Source: Ectobius pallidus
Taxonomy: Eukaryota > Arthropoda > Insecta > Blattodea > Ectobiidae
Assembly: GCA_964059195.1 (NCBI GenBank)
Contig: CAXKWD010000002.1
Span: 52,478,923-52,542,922 of the forward strand
DNA length: 64,000 nucleotides
Direction of reading: 5' to 3'
The notes below the pieces were generated by a model that saw only the letters and a program-made list of their open reading frames with translations, was not told the origin of the DNA and did no database searches. A program made the translations under genes and the position numbers. Below are positions 20,889-33,089 of the stretch, one piece after another (the stretch's first letter is position 1; each line of letters begins with the position of its first letter).

Positions 20889-22993
20889 GTTTATGAAGGT
20901 GCCAAAGAGTTAATATCTTTAAACCTGCTAATGGAAAAGAAGGTGATGCAGGTTTAAGTTTAGGTTTTTTTAAATTACCAGATAAGTTGAATTTTCAAGG
21001 ACGTATTAAGTGCCCACTTGTTAGGAGTATTTAATAAAGCTATCCTCAAACATCATCTGATAATATTGTGTGTTCTGACCAAATCTCTGAGAACATCTTT
21101 CTTAACGAGATGGAACATTCTATTTTCATTTCAGAAACGTGTTATTGCAAATTCTTAAATAAGTTCTATGCATTTAATGTGGCTAAAATTAGAGTATTTT
21201 TTGTTTTTTTGTTTACCACATATTGTGGACATTCCACTATGTCATGCAAAAACCTTATCTCTAGTTTGTTATATTCTTACTCTTCCATGTTTAATCCAAG
21301 CATTTTAATTGTAAAGATTCTTACATAAGTATAAAATAGTAAAACATAGTTTATAGGTTCAGATAATGTTTTTCTTTGTGAGATTATTAGTCATTTTTTC
21401 CTTCATAAGGATGTAATGTGCTCAAATTAGTAACAGGATCCTTGGTTCTCTCTAAAATGTCCATTACACCTAAGAAGAGGAAAATATGATATTTTATATT
21501 TGAACACCTGTGAAAGATGAGTGGGTAACAAATTGTATGCTTTTATACTTGACAGAATACTTTCTATTAAACTCACTAACTAACAGGGTAGTATAAACAA
21601 TTCTGATTGTTTCTAATTCTGTAGGCTGCATTGTAGAATGATGTTTAATATTCCCTATTTAATTTGTTCTTAACTTTCGTGTACATGTTACTGATACTTC
21701 AATACAATAGGTTACATCCTAAGAGAAGTAGAATATCTTTTAGTACACAGAACATTCTTTTCTTTATAAGAACTATCAAATGCCACATGATTTCTGCTAC
21801 CCAAGAAGTTCAGTTTATGGTAGTATGTATTTAATTATTTGAGAAAGGTTACAGAATATTGAGATTATTTGAGAAAGTTTTCTGGTAGTTTTAAGTCAGT
21901 TTTAAACTTGTTCTATCTTAGTTGAACGATTTTCAAACTTTCTTTAACCAATCAAAAGTACTGCTGTACTTGTCAGGGTGAATTTTGACTTAATGCAAAC
22001 TTAAGAAGGTCAGTTTGTATAAGTGATTATTTTATTTTATTTTTTTAATTAAACTGCTGCATTCTTAATAAAATAGGGAAGTATTTTATGATTTCTTAAA
22101 ACATCAGATCAATCCCACTACTTCGTTGTTCTAGATATCAGGTGGTTGTGCACCAACATACTACTCCTATTGTAGCTCTTTAATGTTGGGGGCAGAATAT
22201 TATAAATCTCTTCTCCCATTTAGTAAAATATCCATTTAAAAGCAGGTTCATTGTGGTATCATGCACCTTATTAATTGTGTTTATTGGAAAACATTTAAGA
22301 GCTAACTCTGAAGTCTTAATTTTTATAGAGAAAAAGATAATTTACCCTTGCAGCCTAAAATTATGGAAAGCAAGATATGTGCTCTCTCTCTCTGTAATTA
22401 TTGCTGGCCGATGCTATAAGTTTTTCTAGTTATTTTTGACTGTGAAATTTTGTCCATTATGTTATTGTTCTTCTTTAACTGAGAGGGGAGAAAAATGTGT
22501 GTTTTTTTTAATGTAGGTACTTTCAATACATAAACAACATTTGGTAGACCAAATAATGATATATTTTACATACTTTGTGTTCTGATATGTGTGCGATACT
22601 TCCTAAAGCATCACCTTCTTTTCCTCATTCTGTGTTTAAGTTCATAAGTTATTTTGTGATATAAGAAAAAGACTTTACAGTATTATCCTGGAATAATACA
22701 TGTCCAATATTGTACAAATGTAAATACTTGAAGGACAAGACTGTTACTGTGAAGTTATGTAGAATGATTTTTGTACAAATGTAGTTTTTAGACAAAGACA
22801 CCCAGTTAGTGCTAAATAACCAAAGCTTCTCAAAAAGGAGTTGTATATTGCAAACGTAATAAGTCAAGAATAATTTATATTGAAATATTTCATTACAGTA
22901 TCTGTCAAATTTTGTATTTGTGGAATATTTTAATGCACATGAAAGAGATTAAAAGAATTCCTTACTAATTAGTAAGTTGAAAACACCAAAATG
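20889..22993 (+). other. Probable 3' UTR and downstream gene-free stretch
   Basis: AT-rich with no coding signal. The first polyadenylation signal is 145 bp after the stop. A CT-repeat lies near 22384. Confidence 0.4.
21033..21038 (+). terminator. AATAAA polyadenylation signal
   Basis: A canonical hexamer 145 bp downstream of the stop at 20886-20888, followed by T/G-rich sequence near 21060-21080. Confidence 0.5.
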
Positions 22994-23179
22994 TTCATTA
23001 ATTACAATGGACAATTTTTAAACACTTGTAGCTCTACTTACGTTACATTTTTTGGCATAGTTTCGGGGAAGACTCTCATCCCCATCATCGGCAGTTGGTA
23101 GACTAGTCCGAACTAGTCCGAAAATTGTGACGTAAGTAGAGCTACAAGTGTTTAAAAATTGTCCATTGTAATTAATGAA
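22994..23179. mobile_element. Fold-back element with 68-bp arms
   Basis: 22994-23061 and 23112-23179 are reverse complements with a few mismatches near the inner ends. The loop side contains, on the minus strand, a stem GGGG/CCCC followed by 'gaaac', the same layout as the hammerhead-like motifs elsewhere. Confidence 0.8.
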
Positions 23180-25230
23180 TCAATAGCTTTACTGTTTATA
23201 CCACTTCTCCCGTTTTATATATTTATTACACCAAAATGTTATTTGGAATTTCAAGTATTTCGAGCTTTTTCAAACATTATTGCTACATTTATTTGCTTAA
23301 AAAATTGTTTTAATTACTTCTGAGCAGTCGGATTTTACTGAAAACTGAAGAGGGTAAAATGCCTTGTAATAGATTAAGGGCAGTACACATTCGCGAGTTA
23401 AATGAAAGTAACTTGTATAATCTGAACTCAAAAATGGTGTTCATACTTCATCACAATACCAGATAGGGAGTAAGTAAATGTTTGTGTGACAGATTTTCTC
23501 TTATTATTACATATTTTATTCAGCTTTGTGAATTAACTGCAATAATTTATTTACATTCAACTCTTAAAATTTCATCTGTAATGTTCTTTCTATGTGCTGA
23601 TCATGTGAAATGCTTCCTGCAATTAGCATTCTGCCAGATCTAAAAATTGGTTTCTTCCGTAATTCCATTGACCAAAGGGAGATCTTAATGAATCTGTTTC
23701 CTTGTGTTGATTACCTGACAAGTTGTTTTCTGTTATTCTGAACGATCTGTCAGGCATGCTAATCCCAAACTTAAGTTAATCCAACTGGGTGTCTTTTTGT
23801 TATGATAACAAATAAGAGTTCCTGTTAATTATTTTTTGTACTTTCACAGCTATTCTTTGTAATTTTCTAGTTATAATTTTAATCTTTTGTAATCTGTAAG
23901 GATTTTATTATGATGCAAGTCCTTTTCATTTCAGTGTAGGTATTTTTTTGATGCACTACCAGTGGCATAGTGTTAATATTTCGTCCAGAATGTTGCTTTT
24001 TTTCTTTCTTAATCTTACTGTAATGATAAATTCAAATTAAAAAAATATTAACACACTTGATTTAACCATAGATTTATAATATTATGCACTGGTATGTTCA
24101 TGTGTTACAGACTGGTGGGTAGTAGTCCATTGATTATTTTTATTGAACTCAATAATAGATTTTCTGTTCTGAGGACTTAAAAATGAAATAGAGCAAATAT
24201 TCTTAAAACAATAGCTATGTTGAGCTGGTAGAAATCTAACATATTTTAGTATAAAAGCTGAAATGAAGCAGGCTGATATACCCATGTGAAGCATAGGACT
24301 TGAATATTCTTTAAAACACATGCATGAGGCTAAGAAATCATGGCAATAAATTACCAATTTTCAAGAGTTGCCAAGTTTGAGTTATTCAGTAGTAGGAGAT
24401 TCAGTTGTGAATCAAAAGGTGTGAGGTTAATGTGATGTGCTTATTATAACATGATGACTGAAGTGGAAGTCATACTATAGAGACCTTCTCTACATGAGAA
24501 TTATAGAAAAACAATGGCAATAAAACATTTAGGTAGACCTACTTCACTTATAAACTAAACCTGAAAGTGATAGATGGAGGAAGGAAAATTGAATAGGCAA
24601 CTTAAAACATAATAGAAAAGTGGGGTGTTTGGAAATGAAGTTTGGAATGCTCTATTTTCTGTTCCCTTACTTGCTTATGGAAACCGTTTTCTTGGAATAA
24701 AGAATGTGATTCAGCATGCAAATCCTTCTGAAAATAGTTATTTTCATTGGAGTAGAAGATTTGTTTTCTAGATGAGAGGGAAAATAGAAAGAAAGACATT
24801 ACAGAAAGGTGCGAACAAAAGCCTTGCCGTCTTCTGATTCGTGCAGCTCCACCGAACTTATATAGGCAGCTATTTCTTTTAATTAAAAAAAAAAAAAAAT
24901 AAATATTACCCCTCTTACACAGTAACATACATTTCTAAAGACACCGTAGAAGTCCCATATTTTTATATTTTGAAAATTCAAGAATTTAATGGTTCGACAC
25001 TAGTTACTGTACATGTGGGCAATTTTGCTTCGATTGTTCTAATGTTCTTGCACTATTACAGACTTTTCGTGTAATCCATTTCGTATTATTATTATTATTA
25101 TTATTATTATTTTTTTTTACATCAGCATGTCTCAGCATCTAAATTTTCAGAACTTGATTTCTGCTGTTGTTACTGACTATATATTATTTCTAGGGACCAG
25201 ATTCTTGGATTTTTACCTATTTTTCCCCCC
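23180..25230. other. Gene-free AT-rich stretch
   Basis: No domain-bearing frame and no bounded repeat. A (ATT)n run begins near 25083. Confidence 0.45.
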
Positions 25231-25436
25231 TTACTACCAAAACAAAAAATATTCCACATTTTCTTGCTTGATGTCCATAAGATTCTCACACATTAATCTG
25301 TAGTACCTAGAAATTCCTAAATGGGATATAAAAACCTAATTTAAGTTTTTGGTCAAATTTATTAGCCTTTTTTTTTGTTTGAAAAAATCGATATTTTGCG
25401 GAGGCAGACAAAAAACCTTTTGTTGTGTTGAAAGTA
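25231..25436 (+). repeat. Dispersed repeat, copy 1 (see 53215-53430)
   Basis: It shares with 53215-53430 the ordered blocks 'cacattaat.tg', 'ataaaaacctaattta', 'tttttggtcaaatttattag', 'cgatattttg.ggag' and 'aaaccttttgtt.tgttgaa'. Same orientation. Family unknown; no coding capacity. Confidence 0.65.
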
Positions 25437-25916
25437 CCATACTGGCACTTAGTAAAGGATAATAGAGGAATTCACGGTATTCTAGACTGCTGTGGATCCC
25501 AGTGGTTTGACTATTAGACTACTAAGTATTGGCAGATTGTTTCTTGCTGTAAATTTCTTAAGGCATTCAAATAAGCTACCTCTTTATTTTCACTCTATTA
25601 CTATTCAAAATTTGAGATTCCACCTGGCTGCTGGAGAACAAGGCTTCATTCATGCCACCACAGTCTTTAAAATAACCTCATTCAAGGAGGAACACACTTG
25701 CTGTCTTAATAGTGTGAAGCTGCCTGTTCCATCATTACATTTAATTGGATATAAGTATGGATGTGGCCTTAAATATTTATTTTTGCCTACATTCAAAGCG
25801 TTCAATCAGTCATTCATTACCAAACTAAACCATAGCCAGTGCAGTAATAATTCTTTCTGTCTTTGAACATTTTATCTATTTGTTCAAAAATTCATGTTGT
25901 AAGTGCATCTGAAATA

Positions 25917-26960
25917 CAGTGAAATTTCTCTTTAATAGACACGTTCGGGACAGTAAAAATTGTCTGCTAGAGGGGTATCCATACTAGAGAGTGTTCAGAA
26001 AAAGCTATTTTTTAAGATTAAATAATCTACATGCTTACATGATAGTGTTAAGAAGACAAGTGCTGTAATCTATGCATAATCTGTTATGTATGGCATACAT
26101 ACAGTATATGTTTTGCAGTAGACTAATTATTGTGAAAATGCTGAACAGCACTGTAGTATACGTATAGGTTTACCATTAAAAGGAAGACCATGCTTTTAAA
26201 ATGGAGTAGGGTTATTATCAGTAGGTCTACTTTTCGCAATCAAACACACTAATTGAATTAACATATTAAAAAAATTGCAATGTTGGTTTGTTTTCAACAC
26301 TGGTTTGCTAATTAGAACCTAGCCTATATTTGCATTGTGTGCAGTCAACATGGATACCACATTTACAGGTCCTTCATAACTCATCGCACTTCAATGTAAA
26401 ACATTTTGAGTCTTTTGAACACCGTTTGCATCTTTCCAGTTAATGCACATCCCATTTTTGTGATAGTTTAAGATGACCAGCTTTCCTTACAAAAATGAGC
26501 TCTTTTTCGTGTAGTAATTTCATGCACATTCACCAAAACAACAACTAGTTAATGTCTGAGAATGGTTAAGTGTGCAGATGAATGAAATTTTAAATCTGGC
26601 CCATCAGAGAGAGTATGAACCCCTAGTACTGTTAGGTTTAAGATATTTTCCCACATTATGAAGGGGGTGCATGGGGACATTCAGGTAGTTAAAGGATGCA
26701 TTCTAAGAAGTACCTGACAAGCAGTGTCACAACTAAGTTAACAGAAAATATTCTGTAAGAAGTGAAGTGCAATACAGATGTGTAATTTTCTCAACTCAAG
26801 TTAATAGAGAATTTCTAAATGGAGTGTCCATGTAGGTAATAATATAATGTATCCGTTTTGGAGAGGTTAATTATTATGGATTTTCTTACTGTATAGTGAA
26901 CTAGGGCCAAGAAAAATTATCCGCTATGAAAGGGTGTCCAGTAAGAGAGAGATGTCACTA
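25917..26960. mobile_element. Pogo-like element with diverged termini
   Basis: The left end 'cagtgaaatttctctttaat' after TA (25915-25916) and the reverse complement of the right end ('gtgacatctctctcttac') are similar imperfect inverted repeats. Both continue into '.gacac' blocks. No transposase was found. Old copy; the exact right boundary is uncertain. Confidence 0.5.
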
Positions 26961-27460
26961 CATGTTCTTTGGATTTGGAAAGAACCAGTTCATTTGTTGA
27001 ACTTTCAAATGAAAATAACAAGCTAGAAATGATTGTTTAAGTTTTAATCAATCATTGAAAATAGTCTGCAAGATTCTCAGATTGATTGAGAATTGATACA
27101 AGTTAAAATACTTATTTTTAGTATCATTTCTACACTAAGGACTTTTGCATCATAATAATAAAGCTATTCATTCATTTTAGTTTATTTTGTGCCATGTTTC
27201 AGTTAGTTTTTTAAATATTGTGTGTGCTGGATGAGTATAGTGTTTTGTTACATGAGGATTACTATGTCACCAACCTTCACTTTGGTAGATATGTAATTGT
27301 GATATTTGGATGAAGGAAAACTATGAACATGTGCTATTAAATCTAGTTGAGGAATAATTTGACCACAAGAAAATTAGCATATTTTGCAGTCAATGAATAT
27401 GCACGCAGACTTCAGTGCTGAGAATCTCATGTTTTTGTTCTTTTAGTTCATTGTAGTTTC

Positions 27461-27596
27461 ATACCATTTCAGAAAATACAAAATAAATATTTGAGAAGTA
27501 TTTTGTTGTTATTATTGTCAATATTATGTGTGTGTGTTGCTGTAAATCAGAGATGATCATCCTCTTTGAGTATTGATTATACCTAGGTAGATAACC
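27461..27596 (+). repeat. Direct duplication, copy 1 (partner 29681-29806)
   Basis: Starts 'tttcataccatttcagaaaa' and continues colinearly with the partner 2.2 kb away, through 'gagaagtattttgttgtta' to 'gattataccta..agataacca'. Differences are a few substitutions and short indels. No TIRs and no coding frame. Confidence 0.8.
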
Positions 27597-27865
27597 AAAG
27601 AGCAAGGCTCTTATGGTTTGATGGTTTAGTGATAACCAGATTGCAGGAGGTTGAGCAACTATACTGTAAAGGTTTGAGAAACTGCTACATTTTAGGATTT
27701 AATGTAGGGTTGCCAGATTTGGATGGAGATGGGGAAATAATGAACACCTTTTGTCGATATTCAGTTTCTAGGAGAAAAACCTATTTCTTTAGTGTATAAA
27801 AGAGGAGAATGTGTTAGGTATTAAGATATTATGTTTTATTCATTACTCATTCATTTCATTCATAA

Positions 27866-28115
27866 TGTTCTGCCCAGGGGCAGGTCTTTCATTGCAAACT
27901 CAGCATTCTCCTCTCTTCCCATTGTTTGAAGCTTTACAAGGGAAAAAATAGGTATGGTAGTTTCCCATTCCTGTCCATACCCCACTCTCTCTTTTGCATC
28001 TTCCAAGATCTTAAAAGATCTCAAGAAAATCCCAGGGGGCCCCACGTGGAGGGGAGGAGAGTGGATTTGGCTAAGTTAGGTCCTCCAGATTTCACCAAAA
28101 TTCACCACAGAGGTT
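27866..28115. repeat. LINE-related repeat fragment
   Basis: 'ctgcccaggggcaggtcttt' followed by 'gcaaactcagcattctcc' has the look of a repeated 3' segment of RTE-like elements in cockroach and termite genomes (impression from memory, not verified). The 61-codon minus-strand frame over it is not treated as a gene. Confidence 0.3.
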
Positions 28116-28574
28116 AAATATCAGTTACATCGGGGTTTTTGATTAGATCAGAGACCCAGAAATCCCAAAAAATCCTCTGCATAAAATAAAGCCTATGCAT
28201 TATTGATAGGTTATAATTAATTATCTACTACATTTTCAAATGACAAGCGTTTTAATTCACGATGAATCACATGCAAGAAAGTCACTCTTGATTGTCCCAT
28301 TGCACCACAACCCTCTCCCAGTCACTTTTTCTAGTTCATTTGAACTGTAATGATAACCCCCTAACCAAGCATAAGAATCTGCAGTCCTTAAAACCAGCGT
28401 ATACTTTAAGATTTTTCTATCCATTAATAAATGGATGGGTGGTATCCTGATAGGAGTATAAAGAATGAAGAGGAGGTTTTATTATTGAAAACTAATTTAG
28501 TTTCTTGTTTTGCTATAGAGAACAAGGGACAGTGGGCAAGCTAAATGAAACTAAGGTATTACTTGGATGTGAAA

Positions 28575-28760
28575 GGTGTTGAGAATTTTGTCCACAGGCT
28601 ATAATTTAGGCTTTGAGTTCAACATGCTGTAGATTTATAACACAGGACCCATGAGGACTTTGTGCCCAAGATTTTTAAGTCCTGAAAAATCCACTGACTA
28701 TGGCTGAGTTTTAACCTGTGCTCTTCTGACCCTCTATAGCACTGTGACCGACTGTTCGTT
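28575..28760 (+). repeat. SINE-like repeat, copy 1 (see 34965-35180)
   Basis: Shares 'gaattttgtcca.aggct' with 'taatttaggct' and 'gtgcccaagat' in the same order as 34965-35180. Heavily diverged. Confidence 0.45.
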
Positions 28761-29680
28761 AATTGCATCACACATATTTCTATCGTAAATAGTTTCTTCC
28801 TGAATTTTGCTTACCTTGTATTAATTACCGGTACTTGATTCATGTGATTTTTTTTAAGCCCCAGTATTTTTCAAATGATACAAGAAGTTGAAATTAAATT
28901 TAACTGTAAACCTTAAGGAAACACACTAGTAAGCAGAATAACTAACCATTGCTGTACATTTTGGAGACAGGATAGAACTGTTTATGCAGTATGTCTGCTG
29001 AAAATTTACAAAGGAGTAATTCAGTTTGTACATTAAATTACTTGTGAAAATATGAATGGTAAGTTCACTTACTGAAATTAGTTTTGCTATAAAAGATACT
29101 TTTTTTTTATAATTTATAAACCTGAAGAAAAACAAATAGGAAACTCATCCTTGCTGGACGCAAAAGGAAGAGGCATGTTCCTGACAATGGTGAAATCCCA
29201 CTTCAGATCTGTTTACGCAGGTTTTATAATTATGAGTAACTCTCATAGGTTTGACTTAGCTAAGAAATTGTTAGCTTAATAGTGTAAGCGACAATTCATA
29301 TTATACTCCAAGTAGAAGTAGAATGGCTTCCAACTTGAATCTATTTAATGGAGAATGTGCATAATATATCAATGAAGATCACATGAAAATATTAATAAAA
29401 GGAACAAGGTTTTTATAAGAAATCAGAGCATTACAGGAATGTTGAAAATTATTAGTGGAGGTCTACACAGGACAATAAAATTCATTCCTTCCATTCTTAG
29501 AAATTCTCACTATCCATCCCTTTTCTCTTTCGAGTCTGAAAAGAGTTTTCTGCAAGTGTTCTTACCTGAAGCACATCTAATTTTTCTTACATTCTTTTCT
29601 TAGCTTTTTTTTTATCGACAAGAACAAAACCCCACCCATAGAAAGATGTTTTCTTCTGCTTGTAGAAATTTTGGAAAGTT

Positions 29681-29806
29681 TCATACCATTTCAGAAAATA
29701 CAAAATAATTATTTGAGAAGTATTTTGTTGTTATTGTCAATAATATGTGTGTAATGATGTAAATCAGTGATGATTACCCTCTTTTGATTATTGATTATAG
29801 ATAACC
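29681..29806 (+). repeat. Direct duplication, copy 2 (partner 27461-27596)
   Basis: Second member of the 135-bp duplicated segment described at 27461. The similarity stops abruptly on both sides. Confidence 0.8.
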
Positions 29807-30153
29807 ATAGTCATAGTCACAGTCATCCACATTGCTGGGATAGAAATTGAATCCAACCAATAGCAGAGACCAGAGTTCTTGTAAACAATTTTAAATCGCT
29901 TATGCAACCACATTACAATGCAAAATATTTAAAATGCATTAAATTAACACAAATTTCAATTACTCATCAATTTAGAGAGAAAAATTTGATTACAAATACT
30001 CATGGCCACCTGCAGAAAAATATTCTGCTATCGCACTTCATATGAGACAAATAGATAAGCAGGGAATTTTCTACATTTCGAAAAGAAGGCTTCAAACCAT
30101 TTTGAGTTAATAGATGGTAGAACTTGCACAGAAGTAACAAACAACAATGAAGT

Positions 30154-30712
30154 CAGTGGTTCCCAACCAGTGTGCCACGGCACCCCCGCGTGATTGGCTA
30201 AGGGGTACCACGAGATACTGAGATTTAAAAAATTAAAAAAAAAAAATTGCCCTATACTGAAGCCTAAAGAGAGGAGTAGGCTAACCTAATGAAGAAAGCA
30301 ATTAACACACTTTTGCCCTTTTCAACATCCTATCTATGCGAGCAAGCCTTCTATGGTAAGGTGACAATGAAATCCAAAGCAAGAAATAGAGTGAATAACC
30401 TTGAGGACGATTTGCGTGTTTCATTGTCAACTGTAAGGCCCAATATCACGTAGGCTATCTGTGCTGTAAGCATCAATCACAAGTTTCACATTAATCATTT
30501 ATTGAACAAAACTATTGATGTACTTTTACTCAGTGACTGTAGTAAAGTTTACTGTATTATGTTATGGTGTACGGTACGTTACTTATTATAACCTATAATA
30601 TTTCAATAAATTTTCATATTAAACTGAATTTTTTCAATTCAAGGAAGGGTGCCCCTAGTATTTAATGTTATTCCCAAGGGTGCCGTGAACTTCAAAAGGT
30701 TGGGAAACTCTG
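30154..30712 (+). mobile_element. hAT remnant with transposase C-terminus
   Basis: The termini 'cagtggttcccaacc' and 'ggttgggaaactctg' are an inverted pair of the hAT (Charlie-like) kind. Between about 30308 and 30450 a broken frame reads FSTSYLCEQAFYGKVTMKSK, then NRVNNLEDDLRVSLS, matching the C-terminal hAT dimerisation region. The N-terminal and catalytic parts are deleted. Flanking 8-mers match poorly. Confidence 0.7.
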
Positions 30713-30876
30713 ATGTAAGCAGATAATCCATTTGTATCCTTTTACTAGTACAAGAGTTACTCATAAATGTAAAGCAAGCTTTCTTGTTGGTGAACTTGAA
30801 TTCCTTCATTGGACTTTCCTCCATGTTTGAACAAACAGGGGATAACTGTTCATGCAGTATGATATCTGACATAATA

Positions 30877-31246
30877 CAAGGCTTGTCCATGAAGTAAGTT
30901 TTCCTGGGGTCTCTTACAGAAACGAAACACAATTTCATGGAAATATTATTGCAACAGATACAGCATATTTTTCACCTGAATTGAGACATTTTTCATGCCA
31001 TAGGTCTAACTTTTGAATACCTGTATTGTAGACGTTTGCCGTCAAGCAGCAGTGCCTTTGGCATTACAGTGGATCTCACTATGAGATTCAAGTTGGTCCC
31101 ACATATGACAAATATCTCAATTCTGTGGTGAATAAGTTGAAAAATAACTGATCACTTGCTGTACCCGTTGGAATAAATGTTTCCATGAAATTGTGTTTTG
31201 TTTCTGTAAATAGCCCCAGGGAAACTTACTTTATGGAAGAGCCTCT
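30877..31246. mobile_element. Mariner-like MITE with about 100-bp inverted arms
   Basis: 'aggcttgtccatgaagtaag' at the left and the reverse complement of 'cttactttatggaagagcct' at the right begin arms that match through 'acagaaac.aaacacaattt' and 'catggaaa'. Each side abuts TA (30875-30876 and 31247-31248). No coding capacity. Confidence 0.7.
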
Positions 31247-31796
31247 TATTAGTAGCAGCTGACGAGCCTGAAGGATTAATGAGGAATCTGCTTTTTCTTT
31301 CTATCTTTTCTAAATAATGTTTTTAAGTTAAGGTATCATTCTTGTTTCTGGAGGTAAAAATGTCATAAATCATTAGAATCTAAGAAGACTTCATATGCAG
31401 AATCCAATAATGGAGCAGTGTATCTGTCAGCAGAATAGAAGGTAAGTTTCTATGAATAAATTCTTAATATTTCTATCACTTTTCCCCATATTCTGAATTA
31501 ATATTTACAAGGAAAATGTTAAACCCTTCATGTCCAAGACTAACTTAAAATTTTAGTGACATTACTGTAAGTCTTGAAATCCCTGGAAGTTTACATTTTC
31601 TTTGAACTGAGCACACCATGTCCAGTAAAGCTTACAAGCCAGTTTAATTGAGCCAAATTTCAAGTTGGAGAACCTATGATCTGTTCAAGGACACTGCAAC
31701 AATTACTGAGGGTATTAACCTTTTATATTAACTATTCCTAAACTTCATTTTTTCGATAAGGGTTATAATATTAAAATCTTGATAAAAATTCCACCT

Positions 31797-32019
31797 TAAC
31801 CCTTAACACAAAACTTATCTTGGTCCAGTCACAATATCGCCTTTCATAAGATAAAACACAAATTAGGAACTTTCTTTCAATTAGAAACCAACTTTCATCT
31901 TCATAATTGTGACCTTTATATTATGACAACAATACTTTAATGTGTTTTATATATTTGTGTTTTATCTTATGAAAGGTGATATTGTGACTGGACCCAGATA
32001 AGTTTTATGTTAAGAGTTA
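31797..32019. mobile_element. Fold-back element with about 67-bp arms
   Basis: 31797-31863 and 31953-32019 are near-perfect reverse complements ('ggtccagtcacaatatc.cct' in the centre of the arm), with a 90-bp AT-rich spacer. Confidence 0.8.
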
Positions 32020-32269
32020 TGTTATCAAAACTTTTATATTAATATAACTTAAGCAATGAAATAAAAACAATATAGGTTGACGAAAATTTCAGTAGAATAA
32101 GCTGGTATTCTTGAATGACGATCCTAAAAAAAGGATAAAACTCTTAATACTTTAAATTAAAACAATGCTCTGCTTTTATACAATTGTTTTGGAAATAAAT
32201 GTATACACCGGTAGCAGTATAAGTATATGGTCATGAAGCATCAAAATAATGCACTACAAAATATAAGAA

Positions 32270-32800
32270 TACCCAGTAAATCGCTTCGAACAAGTGGGAA
32301 AATTCAAATATCTGGGAGCAATAATTACAGACACAAATAATATTAAGGCAGAAGTTAAGTGTAGACTCAAATCAGAAAATGCATGCTTTTATGCAGTTCA
32401 GAAACTCTTATCGTCTTGTCATCTGTCCAGAAATCTAAAAATAAAAATTTATAAGGCAATTATCCTGCCGGTTGTATTATATGGATGTGAGACATGGTCG
32501 CTTACTCTTCGGGAAGAACATAATCTGAGAGTATTCAAAAACAGGGTGCTTAAGAAAATATTTGGTTCTAAGAGAGATGAAAATGGGGACTGCATAACGA
32601 CGAGCTTCATAACCTGTACTCGTCACCAGATATAGTAATGTAATTAAATCACGAGCTGGACATGTTGCGTGCATGGGGGAAGGACGACATATCTCAAAAG
32701 TATTGACTGGGAGACTTGAAGGGAAAAGACCACTTGGAAGACCTAGACGTAGGTAGGACAATATTAGGATAGATTTAAGAGAAGTAGGATGGTAGTAGGT
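32270..32800 (+). pseudogene. 3' end of an RTE-like LINE reverse transcriptase
   Basis: The frame from about 32294 reads FKYLGAIITDTN, then SRNLKIKIYKAIILPVVLYG, then CETWSLTLREEHNLRVFKNR. This is the region after the RT palm in RTE/BovB-like non-LTR elements. It stops at 32635 by frameshift. The following DNA still encodes the tail (RAGHVACMGEGRH, GKRPLGRPRR) in other frames. The catalytic domain is absent: a 5'-truncated, dead copy. The same family recurs at 55950-56400. Confidence 0.8.
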
Positions 32801-33089
32801 ATGCAGATGGTATCTATAATACTATGTATAAATACACAGGCCTCCATTTCAGGTACTTTGCACCCTGGGCAAAGCTTTGTATAACCACCCCTTTCATTTA
32901 TTGTACTTTTAACCCGTTCACTCCCACCCCAAAGTTATCGATGTAGTGTTAGGTTTATAATTGCGAGTAATCCAATCAATATGTAGTCTACACAACAATT
33001 TTTTTTTTTTCTAAAATAAAAGTAATTGCGTTTTGGCGAAAAATGCATGGTTGCTACTGTAATTTCATTTACTAAAAATTCTAAAAATA

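Noticed and set aside
24602..24928. 108-codon open frame, minus strand
   Set aside because: It includes homopolymer-derived phenylalanine runs and shows no domain.
25492..25866. 124-codon open frame, plus strand
   Set aside because: No recognisable domain, codon pattern looks random, no promoter, splice or poly(A) context.
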